Below, one piece after another: positions 47,936 through 60,144 of a DNA stretch of 64,000 bases (position 1 is its first letter; every line of letters begins with the position of its first letter). Origin of the DNA: Liolophura sinensis (Eukaryota > Mollusca > Polyplacophora > Chitonida > Chitonidae); assembly GCF_032854445.1 (NCBI RefSeq), contig NC_088301.1, forward strand, positions 34,769,187-34,833,186. The letters run 5' to 3'. A program made the translations under genes and the position numbers. Below the pieces are notes generated by a model. The model was not told where the DNA came from, ran no database searches, and saw only the letters and a list, made by a program, of their open reading frames with translations.

Positions 47936-50900
47936 TTAGAGTCTCATGTTTTTCAGCTTCTGGAGTGGTCGAGACAACAATGGTGGCTTGGGTCGTCCAC
48001 TAGAGGGAAGTATCTCGCCAACGCTCTCTCTTGTTGGGAATCTCCTCTCGTAAATAGATGGGTAAGTTTTCTGAAACTATAAGACACACTTTTTATTTGC
48101 AAGTTGCAACATGACATTTTCAAGGGGTATATATATCTGATTTCAGTTGTGAAAAGAAGAAATGGTCGCTCTCTTTGAATATGCTAGTGGACACCCGCTG
48201 AAAGGCAATGAAAACACTCAAATGAAGTCCATGAATATATCAGATGAAAAACTATTAAACACTATCCAGGAAACCTGGTCAATTTATTTTTTTATGATCT
48301 TAAAACCCGGTAAAGTGGTTTTAACAGATCATCAGATTCTACAGAGGTCTATACTGAGCCAGAAGCTATCAGCGATATCTCATCCATATTTTTTCCTTGA
48401 AATAGTTTGTTTAAAAGGTCCATTTGGTAAATGTATTCCAAGATACTCATTTATTCATTTACAACAATCTATGTGTCTGACTGTTAAGCAGTAAAAACCT
48501 GGTGTGACGTCACTGTTGAAAAAAATTCTAAAAAAATGAACTTGACCATTTTAGCGGGCAGTTTTTAATGGACTTTCATCTGACATATACTTCCCCCGTA
48601 TGGCCAAAGAGGAAGCCAGCATGGGTCATTTTACTGTGCTGGAGTACTAAACCCCTTGGCAATGGAGGCCCCAAAAATCCCTTCTTAAAAATTGCTCAAA
48701 AAATACCTCCTTGAGACGTCTCTTTTTCTCCTTCTGCGTCATGCCCGTGTCAGTGACGATGCCCTCTAACAGGTCCGATAAGGCTTGCTGGGAGTGGCTG
48801 AGTCGCTGCTTCTCAAACTGTGCCATACTGACCTGTTTACAGTAAGTTAGCATGGAAGGATCTTCCAGTGAGTAGACGATCTGTGAGGGGCAGACAGAAA
48901 GCACAGTGACTTGTCAGCGAGCTCCCACCTGGCTATGAAGGACCCTGGCTACCCATAGCAACCAATCACAGCAATAAATCTAACCAAATGACTCCTTGTT
49001 GATGTTATAAAGTGTAAACTACACAGTATGATCTTGAATTCCCAACTTCATCAATTTGTTTTGGTTTCCTTCAATTTTTATATCTTTCATCAGTACAAGT
49101 ACTGTAGTAAAAGTAAGATTTTCTGTTAGTTTACACATGGTAATATGCTATTTGAAAATATATGCTGATGCAACTATTGACATTAACATACATGTATACG
49201 TGTTGAACAACAGAATGAAAATGCAGGGCTTAGAATGCAAAAAGCAGAACAGGAAAGCAAGAACAGTCTTTCAGCCATCAAGCAAGCAAGCAGTCTGTAA
49301 CATGCTGGATATACTTATGCATAAATGTGTTTCGTTCTGAACCATGACTTGCATTAACATTCATAGAATTAAAAAAATATGTCCTATTTAGTAGCAAAAT
49401 TATTTAGAACTGATATCGTTTTGATTAATCAAGGTCAATCAAGTGCATTCCCCCAGTTACTTAATACAAAACAGAAATGCATGTGTGTAAATAATTTACT
49501 TTAAGCTTTGACACGTTGATTCTGAATGTTTCACCATATTCAACCATATAAAATGATCCTAAGTTAAGCATGGGTACGTCATTCATTGGAACAATTAAAT
49601 ACATCTACATTGTATGAGTGTTCTAAATACATGTACAAATACTCAACTTTTCTTATTTCATACAATTTATTATATTAAATGTATGATTTTATATAGTTTG
49701 TTGAACAGTTCATGTTTAGTGAAAGAAGCCTGAAAAAGGTAGATTGTTTTACATTAAGAGACCAATGTGTCCTCTATAACAGTGTTGTTGTATACTGTAT
49801 GGTGTAAATTGATCTTCACAATTGTAAAGTGAGAAAACAAAAATGACATATATAAAACAATTAATGAGATGGGGTTAAAGTATTGGTTGGTAACACAGAC
49901 GAAATGGGAAAGGTAAGCACTGAATAAACCAGGTAACCAGGAATAAAGCCAAACCAGGGAAAAAGCCAAGCCAGGGTAACGACAACAGCCAAAGAGTCAC
50001 TGTGCTTTCCATATGCAATGAAAACAGTACAGGCTGTATTCACAGCCTGAAATATTAGAAAAAAACGTGCAAATATAAATTTTTATTAGTGTTAGCATAA
50101 TCAAATATTTGCAAACTTGTTATCCACTCAACCATTGGTTTAATAGAAATTAGAAAATTTACAGTTACACTCTAAAAGTCATTTTCCATTACAGAGGACT
50201 AAAAGAATTTGTTCAAAATGGACCTTCAAATTCTCAGCTATTGCCAAACTGTTGCCATGTTGCTTATTGTCATTAGAGGCAAAGGTTACAATTGCAGCAA
50301 GAACGAATACACAAAAAAGGAAAAGAAACCACATTATTATGATTCCGTAAATATACACAAGTATGACCACAGTGCAATTGAGTTAGTAATTATTAAAGGA
50401 TAAGAATCTATTGGACTATTATTAGAATTTCATGACTAAAACTGTGATAAATACTCAATATAGTAATACAAAGCACTTGTTAAAAAAATGTAAACACAGG
50501 TATTTCATTTATAAATTATCCTTCCATAAATTAAATGAATATATATTTCAAAAATACTTTCACCTCAGCCTTATTACAAAAAGCTACTGTAGGAGGATTT
50601 GATTCTAACAAGTAATATATCACAGGTTGATGACATACATGTATATTTGGAAAAGAAGTTCCAACAATCAACAGTAGCATAAAGAATTTTTTACAAAATG
50701 AAGCCCAGGAGATTCACATTATTTGATTTATAGTAATAAAATTTTGTAACAATGTAAAACATGTACATAATAATGCTATCATACACACCTGAGTACTGGA
50801 TTGTTTCATCACTGTCAGTTGCGTTTCCACAGTGCTTTTTAAGTCCTTTGGCACCAGCATTATTTCCGTGTAGTGATCCACCAGAAAGCCCACTATCTGC

Positions 50901-53900
50901 AGTACTAGTAACTCATCCATGTCTACCTCCTCTGGGCTGCGCAAAATGCTACGAGCAAACTTGTCCAGCAACTACAGGCAATAAACAGAAGATAAGAATT
51001 ACTCTGATGTTTTACATTTCTTTGTATTTGCCATAATCTTAGTATTTTTGAAGGCAAAGAAAGGTCATAAAATACAATGTCTGCTTCTTTAACTTCAATT
51101 TTTAAGGATGAATATAATCCTGTCTTCTACAAAAAATATCAAGACACTTTTCAAATATCACTATAATAAATATAGGGCAAAAACGAGAAAATTGTTCATG
51201 AAAGAAATTTTGAAGTCAAATACAGTACATGTAGCCTGTTAATAGCTTTAATAATTCCTCCTGACCATCAATTCTAAGAGATACCAACCACTGCTAATTT
51301 TGGTTAGATAAATCATCGTCATAAAACAGTAAACTGCTTATATAAATTACATGTACCATGTTGTATTGAAGTCGCTTTCACTTGAGGATGTTTTTTTTTT
51401 TTCCTCAATAGAATTACAGCACTAAGCTGTGGCAAACACAATGACATTTATATTAGAAATGAAGCCTTTGCTATGAAAGTTTATGCTTCTTGGTAACTAT
51501 TCACATGGTGAATACTGCGAAAGGCAGTTCTTACCAAAGCTCTGAGAGGCTGACTTTCATCCAAAGACAAGTCTTTATTCTCCAGCATCTTGCTAATCAT
51601 GCGCAGCAAGAGATGAAGTTTGCGTCGGTTTGCAGGCGGCACAAGCAGAAGACAAATTTGAAAACACTTCTGCATCTTTTCTTTCATGTTGGATGCTGAC
51701 AATTCTAAACAGAAAAGTACAAATTCAAAGCTTGTGACAATTCATTTGATATCTGCAACCAAACAAATCTAATCTTCAAAACATATATTACAGGTAAATT
51801 TAATACATCTGAAATTGCCCCAACTTGATTCAATTTGACTCTCAACAAACTTTCATTTTCACTTCAATACAAACACTTCTACAAATTCATCACAACATTA
51901 ATATAAAATTATTTTATCACACTTTTATACATGCCACTATCGAAAAGAATGTTACACACGCAATGCAATCTAACACATGCACTGGGTTTGAAGTTGATTT
52001 ATTTATCTGACTGGTGTTTAGTGCCACGCTGAAGACTTTTTACCCTTGTTTGACAGCAGTCAGGTTTAAGAATGCAGGAAACCAGAGTGTCCGGGGTAGT
52101 CCACAGACCAATGTCAGGTAGCTGACAAATGCAACATAAAAGCAAAGAACACTCTTAACCTGAAGTACGCGCCAGATGAAAGACCATTAAATATTGTTAG
52201 GGAAAATAGTTGTAGTTTTTTAGAATATCTTCGACCTAGTAAAATGCATTTAAATTCTAATGTTTCCTTTTGCAACCATATTGGGACCGGTGATGTCACA
52301 TCAGCTTTTTGCCACTTGACACACAGATTGCTATATTTCGTCATTCAAACTGTAACATCGTTCACAGCTATGAATGCATTCAACAAATGGACCCTGAAAC
52401 AAACTATTTCAAGCCAAAATACTTCTATGACATCACTGATAAACCTCTTTGTCCTAACAGACCACCACAGGATCCTATGTGTAAATGCATTTTAGTCAGT
52501 TATATAAATTCTGAAAAAAAAAAAAAATCAAAACCTCAAACTATTTCCCAGGACAAGGTTTAATGGTCTTTCATCTGACAAATTCTTTGCCTTTAAATCT
52601 GTAGTCGAAATAGTGAAAGCTGGATTTAAACATGCACCCTCATTGAGCAAGAGCTTGGTGGCTGCTGTGGGTGCTTTAACCATCTGAGCCAGAAAGGCTG
52701 CAGTTTTCATTTTGAAAACTATTTGTTTTATGGCTTTCTGACAAACCTGGCAAACTCCCAGAACGCTTCAGGAAAGATGGAGTCTCTAGTCCAGGAGCTG
52801 ATGTTATTGGAGAGGCAGTCAAATTGGAAAAACTGTTGCTTCTGCGGGTGATTTTGGGCACTCGTCTGTACCCTGGACCAAAGAGACTTGTGGGATTGCT
52901 GTCCCCACATCGTTCCACCTGAATGTGTATGCGTGGAGGATAGGGAGGTTTAGCTGCTTTGTCTGTTGTAGATGAGTGGGAAGAGTTTCTATGGTAACTA
53001 GGAGGGGGTTTGTAAGGGGGAGGTTTATTGGTCAGGGTGTTCTCGCTGTTTTTGTCGTAACTGAATGAAGGATTGTCGATTCCTTGTGATTCCAACCTGT
53101 GCACAGTTTCATGGTCATTGTTTTTATGGTTTAACTTCATACCCGAGTTTGTTTTAAGAACAGCGTGATTAAAAGATTCCCTCCTGTTTAACGAGTTCTG
53201 GCTGTTTCTTTTCTCCGGCAATGTGTTGTAGAGACCATGTGACTGGTTTCCAGATGTGGTAAGTTGGTGTGCAGATTCTGAGCACCGGATAAGTCCATTT
53301 GGTCCTGAAAGCTTTCGCCTTCTTGGACGTTGGTAAGTACGCCCACGTGGCAAGTCCCCTGACCAGGACTGTGATCGAAAAGCCAGATCATCTTCTGAAG
53401 TCGAAATCGGGACTGGTTTGTGAGGGTTGGTGTCCTGCTGGTCAATATCAGATGCTAAACATCCATGTGAGAAAAAATCACGACTTAATGTTGACGAGCC
53501 ACAGTCTAATGAGTTGGAGGAATTCGAGGAATAAAATACACGCGTCACAGTTCTATTATCTGGTCCAAACGCTGTCTCAAATTTAGTCACGGGCTGAATG
53601 GGAAGGCTTGTCATGGAGCCATATCTCTTTGTCCCGTAGATGTTGGAACTTTCAGCAACTGGTTCCATTTGGCGGAGAGACAATGATGGCGAGCCAGACT
53701 GGTAATCCTGCACAGATGCTGATCGAGTAATTCCCTTGGGAGCAGCAGAGCGCCGGTAGCAAGGTCCTGCCAAGTTCATTGTCAGATTAAGCATCAAGTT
53801 TTCCACAGATGTAAAAGATGATATACTTGATGGCGTGCCTAGAATATGTTCTGAAGTATTTGGTGAGGAATGCTTGATGAATCGATTTTCTGTAAACACT

Positions 53901-56900
53901 GTTGGGGGAGGTGCCATCAAAGATCATGCCAAACACAAACATGCAAAGAGAGAAAGAAAAGGTAAAACGTTAATAGGATTTACAATACAAACAAGCCAAA
54001 CAGATTACAGTACATCATGCCACATTCCCTGAGTAACTTGAAGAGGCCACTGAGTAAAAAGTTCAACATTTTTATGAGCCTGCACATTGCTAATGTAATG
54101 GATTTGTTCAAAATTATGGCGTTGAACTCAATTTTCTCATTAAATAAACTCAAATTTCGCCAAATGTGAACAACATAAAATTCTTCATCTGAACATGCTA
54201 TACAGATTAATTAATGTTTATTTTGATTTCTGATAAAAAAGCATTACATGTATTTAACTGTTATCAGTATTTACAGTGTTGGTTGCCACGGCAAAATATG
54301 TCTATGTAAGTTTGTCTCTATTGTGAAGTAAGTCAAATGAATTTGGTTTCAGACTAAAATTTAAGATGCTGGTTCACACAGTTTATTATTTACTAATTTT
54401 CACAACACAGCACTTTAATATGTTACTTGAAGATAGATGTTCTAATAGCTAGTACACATTTTCATGTATCATGCTAAGTCTCTCAGTCCCATGCTTTTGA
54501 ACCGCATACATTTGACATGTTAAACTGCCAATGTTGTAATTCTGAAAATGGAATACTTTTAATTGAAACTCTTGCGCACTTTACAAACTATATCCAGGAT
54601 CAACTGCTATAACCAAATATGTTATAAACACAAACAGATTTTATTTTGACCATGCCCAATGAACACTTACCAAACACATTCGTGATTACTTCATACATGT
54701 CAAAGGTCAAAAGTGGTTCCCTTAAACCCTGAAAGTATTCACACACAACACGGAAGACATCTTTTTCAAAACCTGGATATTGTGGAAGAAGGGAATCAAT
54801 TTTGTTGGGCCCTGCAAAAGAAAGGTTAATACCAGCATTGAGGACTATTACAGATACCTACTGACAGAAAAAAAAACAAAAACGTTGTATTAAACCATGT
54901 GAAGTAGGAAATGTAAATTGTTAATTTTTGTTCCAATTCAAATATATGTAAGTGTAAATATTAAAGTTCTTCATTTTCAAAATTTTTGAAAAATACATAT
55001 TAACAAGTTACAGTATAATCTCAAGAAAAAAACTTACAGTGTGCCAAACACCTCATTGCAGAGAGGGTCCAGTGAGGTAACTGGTCTGAAAGTAACAAAA
55101 CCAACTCATCATCTATGTATACTATAGAAATTAATTCACACATAAAGACCAAATTATCTTTAAGCTCTCATTGCTTTAAACCTTGCAATGTTAGACTATG
55201 TAATAAAATTCAACACCCAGACGGAATTTGACGCCCTAACTAAACCATATAGTGGTGAGCTCAGAGCAGGTGGGAGATCCAATAACCTCAACTGAGATCT
55301 GTTCAAACCTGACAAAACCAATTAATGCTTTATATCTCTCACAAATGTGAAAAATTTTTGAAAGCTTTTTAACCGGTGTTACAGAATTTTCGTACATATT
55401 ATTTGAAAGTACACGTATTTAACATGCATATATATATATAAGGACAAAACAGATTACTTTTATAATTACATTAATATAAAACACAAACAGGATATACAGC
55501 ATCTTGTTACACATACCTTTGGGCTCAATATTTGTTACAACTCCATTTTTGTTGACAAACAAACAATTGTGCATTATAAACTGTCCATTGACCAGGTTTG
55601 AGTCCAGGAGTTCATCAAGGTTTTCAACACCAACTGTCTTCTGGAGACTGAAATTTTGACCCCACCGCAAAAAAAAAATAAATAAAAATCATACATGTCA
55701 CTTGTAACATGTGATGAGAATAGCAATGAAAAGGTGTAAAACAGATCTATGTTCTCCAGTCATCAAAATAATGTACAAGAATGTTTCTGACTTGAACCTA
55801 TCAAAAATGTTATACAATGGTTCTCCAAGAAGGTAACAATACAAAGCCAGAAAAGTCCAATAAACACTATTCTTCACAAGAAAAAAAAAAAGGAATCAGT
55901 CTGACAAATACTTTTATGTACAGTGAAATGACAGGGGTCAGAGTCTGACAATATTTAGTTTGTCATGTCATATTTTATTCTTTGACAAGTTAGATTTATG
56001 TTTTTGTCACATTTGGCATATGAATATTTGTCACATACTGTCACATCGAACAGAAGATTCAATATTAGCATTTAGTGACTATCATTCTCAAGCTCATGTA
56101 ACTTCTCAGGCATAGTCCATTTGTTTTACCTTTCTAGGGCATAGTCCTTCCACGTGTTTATGATTTCCTCCTGGGAGAGAGGTCGTGCCACAAGTCGACA
56201 CTCGGGGAGTCCAGTTGGAGGAATACATGTGATTGGGGACAATTTCTCATGGTCAAGTTTTAATGGCTGTGATAAATCTCTCCGGCCCATCAGATTTGTC
56301 TTTGATCCAAGTGGGGCACGCATGGTCTTGATTGGGGAATTATGAGTAAATCTGTAGACATGAATATTTTGATGAAAAGAACATTTACATGTATTTCTGA
56401 TCTTCTAAATGAACATGTGCCTCAGAGGTTCAGATATACACATTGAATCTAATTAGTACTGTTTAGGTTGGAATAGACTGGAATATTTATCAGCATTATT
56501 GAACTATATATCAAGCTACTTTGCAAGAAAATGACCAGGTAACATCAATATATTACAAATTAATCATAAATCCAATTCAGATGTAGGTTTTTGTTCAACT
56601 TAAAATTTCAATATCTTCAGCTCTTGAACACAACAAACATCCACAGTAAATATGAATTATGAGTAGAGGAATGAAAGTTGTCATGATTGTCTGTGACCAT
56701 GAGAAACATCACACCAGTCAGCTCAGCAGTATTTAGAGTAACCCTACCTAAACAAACGTCCATTGTCAGAGAAGTCTCCTCTGTTATGTTTGCTGCCTCG
56801 GACATCCTCAAACACTCGAGATTTGTGGAACTTTTGCATTAATTGAACAGTCTGGGCTCTGAAACAGATCAAGAGCTCATTGAAGTTCTAAATTAAATTT

Positions 56901-58961
56901 TATGGAATTTTGTATAAACTATGAAAATATGAAACATAAAATATATTTAAAGTGCTTCACACCTTCAGACAGTTCTAAAAATAATCCAGTGAATATACAT
57001 GTACATGTATGCACATTCTGTGACATCTCCCAGTACCATACATGTAGTCCTTACAGCGCATGTGCGATGCTATATGCTCACATCACCACCACCACTACGC
57101 TAGCTTGAACTTTGGGGCCTGTGCGGCGCTCATAGGCTTGTTTAGGCACTGAACTATTTAATCAGCATTCATCAATTCTGTAAGATGGAAGTTGGGGGAT
57201 CACATGACCACCCTTTTGTGTCTAAAACAAAATGGCCACCCAATGTTACAACATTGAGGGAAAGGGTCACTTTTTGTCACTTTGCTAGCAACCTAGGCCT
57301 AGATCTACAAAATAAAATCTCGAGAGCTGAAAATTATGCAAATCCAAAGGATACAAGATTGTTGACAAAAAAAGGCACTTTCCTCTGCAATAACATTGGG
57401 AGGACCTTTTTCTTCGCCCACGCCATTTGTTACTATGGAGATCTCGTGGTTTCTAGCTTCCAATCTGTCTTACAGAATAAAATTGTTTCAGGTGTTGGTT
57501 AAAATCATGTTGAGCATACTTTGAATAAAGAGAATACACATGTATATAGTATTATGTTTATGAGTTTTTCTGTTTTCTGATACCACTTCCTGCCTCATCA
57601 CTGTGATCCCAGCATCATTCAAGAATTCTTAACAAAATTCGCTAATGGTGTAAAGCAAGCACATGGAGCTGTAAGGAGTGTGCTGACAGTACAAAGGAGC
57701 TGGGTCCTATGGATGTATGTATGTATGCTTACGTTTTTACGTTGTACTTAATTTTTCAGTCATACAAAGACAAGATATGTGTAAGCATACTGTGTCTTCT
57801 TGTGGAAAGGCATGTCCGGGGCGAACCCCACTGATTTTTTTTTTTTTTTTGATTGGTGTTTTACGCCGTACTCAAGAATATTTCACTTATACGACGGCGG
57901 CCAGCATTATGGTGGGTGGAAACCGGGCAGAACCCGGGGGAAACCCACGACCATCCGCAGGTTGCTGGCAGACCTTCCCACTTACGGCCGGAGAGGAAGC
58001 CAGCATGAGCTGGACTTGAACTCACAGCGACTGCATTGGTGAGAGGCTCCTGGGTCATTACGCTGCGCTAGCGCGCTAACCGACTGAGCCACGGAGGCCC
58101 CGCGAACCCCACTGAAGACGCTGTAGACACCAGACAAGACACACAACCTAATCGCATCATTATACTGTCATTGTAGCAAAAAATGCGAATGTACTTTATA
58201 CTTGGGACTTTTGCATGTTGACTGGGAGAGAAGGCACCCAAGGCCTAAGGTAGATTTACATATTAGTGTACCTGGTCACAGTTTCTCCAAAATTGGGGTT
58301 GCATTTTAGATGTTCATGCAGCCAGTCCACAGCATCGCTTGCAGCAAAGCAGTTGTCATAGGTTTTCATATAGCGGCGGTTACGGCCCAAGGGTAATCCA
58401 GTTCGAAATGTCCGAATAATGTCATTCCACTGAAAAACAGATGACTTAAAGTTTCAGAGAACACACAGGTACAACTAATAGGCCTAGTAAGCTATAACTA
58501 CAAAAAAAAAAAATTGTATTCAATGAAGATCAGTCAGCAACAAGGTCATATGTTATTTTAAAGTTCTGATATTCACTGTTATAATATATACTGATAGTCA
58601 TCAGATTTTAAATAGCACACCGAGCCCACCAAGATAAACTAAAAGGACGATGCTAGATTGACTAGAACATGTCTGAAATAAGTTTATTTAATGAGCAACG
58701 GCACATAAAAGTAATCCATATCTTCATAGGTAGAACATAGACCATATTCAACATGGTCATAAATTTGCTTAGAAGTTAACTAACTGACCGTTTGCACACG
58801 AGTGTAATCGCTACGTCATGGTCAGAGGTCAACAACCACTGACCACAGTACCATGATCACCTCCGACCTTAGCACTCATGGTGGTTGCATGGTTGTGAGC
58901 CTTATATGAAGCATCTCACCAATTTTGTGGCCCTGTAAGGCCCCATTGTTGTTCCAGTCAT
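47936..58961 (-). CDS. DEPDC1: DEP domain-containing protein 1, 12 coding exons
   Basis: 888-residue orthologue of the vertebrate DEPDC1/DEPDC1B pair. Human DEPDC1 is mitosis-associated and tumour-enriched, with a DEP domain and a RhoGAP-like domain. Exons (transcript order, minus): 58961-58920, 58429-58272, 56858-56748, 56351-56130, 55647-55517, 55085-55038, 54811-54671, 53898-52747, 51704-51535, 50971-50789, 48880-48707, 48070-47936. All phases join. Start MTGTTMGPYRATKL matches human ...GPYRATKL before the same intron. DEP domain about 13-104 (WNDIIRTFRTGLPLGRNRR, YDNCFAASDAVDWL). The RhoGAP-like half before exon 8 has LPHWTLSAMRCLA and LREPLLTFDMYEV; the half after it has LLLVPPANRRKLHLLLRMIS and EEVDMDELLVLQIVGFLVDH. 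C-terminus LTYCKQVSMAQFEKQR, KTYPSIYERRFPTRES. Exon 8 (1,152 bases, about residues 285-668) is Ser/Pro-rich and low complexity. Its 3' end could instead be at 52681. Confidence 0.95.
48241..48582. mobile_element. MITE-like element, ends CAGATGAAAGACCATTAAA, second copy
   Basis: Left end cagatgaaaaactattaaa (48241-48259; two differences from the 52173 copy) and right end tttaatggactttcatctg (48564-48582; one difference). It is 342 bp and non-coding, and lies in DEPDC1 intron 11, beside a SINE fragment. Confidence 0.65.
48589..48672 (-). mobile_element. SINE family B, head fragment
   Basis: On the minus strand it starts 'ggggcctccattgccaagg' and reaches 'catgctggcttcctctttgg'. It stops where the MITE begins; the SINE tail is not seen on the other side. 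It lies in DEPDC1 intron 11, in sense orientation. Confidence 0.65.
51990..52697 (-). mobile_element. SINE family B variant, split by a MITE
   Basis: Tail half 51990-52172 (plus-strand 'tttatttatctgactggtgttt', 'ccacgctgaagactttttaccc', 'gaaaccagagtgtccgggg') and head half 52578-52697 ('gctggatttaaacatgcaccc', 'ctttaaccatctgagccag'). The two halves flank the 52173-52577 element. It lies in DEPDC1 intron 8, in sense orientation, and its head reaches to within 50 bases of the exon 8 donor. Confidence 0.7.
52173..52577. mobile_element. MITE-like element with perfect 19-bp terminal inverted repeats
   Basis: CAGATGAAAGACCATTAAA at 52173-52191 is the exact reverse complement of 52559-52577. The element is 405 bp, AT-rich, without coding capacity. 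It is inserted within a SINE in DEPDC1 intron 8. A related 342-bp copy lies at 48241-48582. No target-site duplication is obvious. Confidence 0.82.
57725..58170 (-). mobile_element. SINE family C, split by a family B SINE
   Basis: Plus-strand 'cgttgtacttaatttttcagtcat' (57739-57762) is the shared tail in reverse. 'gctgtagacaccagacaagac' (58120-58140) and 'cattatactgtca' are family C body. The 57835-58101 SINE is inserted between them. Confidence 0.7.
57835..58101 (-). mobile_element. SINE family B, full length, young, with 14-bp target-site duplication
   Basis: On the minus strand: head 'ggggcctccgtggctcagtc', box B 'gtgagttcaagtccagc', 'gggtttcccccgggttctgc', 'gaaatattcttgagtacggc', ending 'caccaatca' plus a run of 16 A. 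Flanked by exact copies of gcgaaccccactga (57821-57834 and 58102-58115). It is the least diverged copy in the window and lies in DEPDC1 intron 2, in sense orientation. Confidence 0.97.
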
Positions 58962-60010
58962 GCCGTCGCTTGTTTTTGCTTCCATCTTTCCCATAAAATG
59001 TTCATTTCAGCACTGTTTGTGCTTCTGTTCTCCAGTTCACTTCATCATCGCACCTGCTCCTTTTTCTGCACTAACTTTAAATCTCGTGCTTGATTTTCAT
59101 TGGATAACTTTTTACTAGTTCCTTTTCCGGTCTAAAATGTTCCCGAAGTTGCAGACCTAATTCGGGTGTTTCCGCCAATAACCGTAAAATGTATATAAAC
59201 CAAAATGACTTTTCACTCCATGTCGGTATAGTTAATCGCGGAAAAAGAACGTTAACAGTGAAATTTATTCCAAAACTTGAACACTTCGGTAAACAAAACG
59301 TTACCGACACATCAGCTCAGGAATAGTCTCCCCTTGTCTGTATATGCAGAGCCAGGGTGCAAGGACGCACCAGAAAGAAATTACTAAAGGATATCTTGTG
59401 GAATTTGTCGTGCTTGTTCTGATTGTATCGGTAATGGATTGTACATTTTTAACAGACCGTGGTTGTAGCTTTGTCCTGTTACTTATCATCGTATTTTATA
59501 TTGTTGACCTTGACGTTAGTTTTAATGTTCTGTTATTTTGATTATTACAAATGGTCCATTTTCCAACACCCAGTTATTAGTGTTAAATATTTCAGCAGTT
59601 TTGAATATAGATGTGAATATATGTAATTTGAGCGGGTGAATATACGTAATTTTAGCGACATAAGTAGCATTCAGTGTGCGTAATTAAATATTTGCATACT
59701 GAGTTTGCAGATCGATACAGATATGACTGTTACAAACTATGTTCTAGCTTTGAATGTTATTTGTTTTGAGATACTGCCTGGCACCAAGATAACACACAGC
59801 TTGGCACACCCTTGGGTATATAAGTAAATCTGAACTTCGTTAGCAATATTACAGTGTGGACAAAATTTATTGATTGTCATAAATGTGCAAAAAAACTAAA
59901 CAGAATGCAGCAAGTCATAAATGTTTTATTAGTTTAACATTAAGTGCTTAAGTGACCACTAAATAAAGAGGGAACTCACAATTTTATGCTTATACACAAG
60001 GTTGAAGCTC
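58962..60010. other. Head-to-head spacer between DEPDC1 and NDUFS5, DEPDC1 side
   Basis: Holds the DEPDC1 5' UTR and promoter and probably the first noncoding exon of NDUFS5 (a donor-like tatcg|gtaatg occurs at 59430). No TATA box or domain-bearing frame was recognised. Confidence 0.35.
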
Positions 60011-60144
60011 AGGGCAAGTTTCATGAAGCTCACTTAGCTTTATTAAGCATGTCCTTAACTCCCATGGAAACATATGTTGTAGAGATATAAAGTGCACTTA
60101 GCTAAGGACAATTTAACACTAAGTTTTCTTCATGAACCGGCCCC
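60011..60144. mobile_element. Foldback/MITE element, 134 bp
   Basis: Left end 'agggcaagtttcatgaagctcactta' and the reverse complement of the right end 'ggggccggttcatgaagaaaactta' are imperfect inverted repeats over about 25 bases. The 18-mer tttcatgaagctcactta also occurs inside the 18200-18466 element. Confidence 0.7.

Noticed and set aside
53188-53586. Frames of 85-95 codons on both strands
   Set aside because: Shadows of DEPDC1 exon 8.
57717-58058. Overlapping plus and minus frames with residues such as 'RRTQEYFTYTTAAS'
   Set aside because: They are translations of a family B SINE; the same peptides recur at other SINE copies (31814, 34432, 62202).
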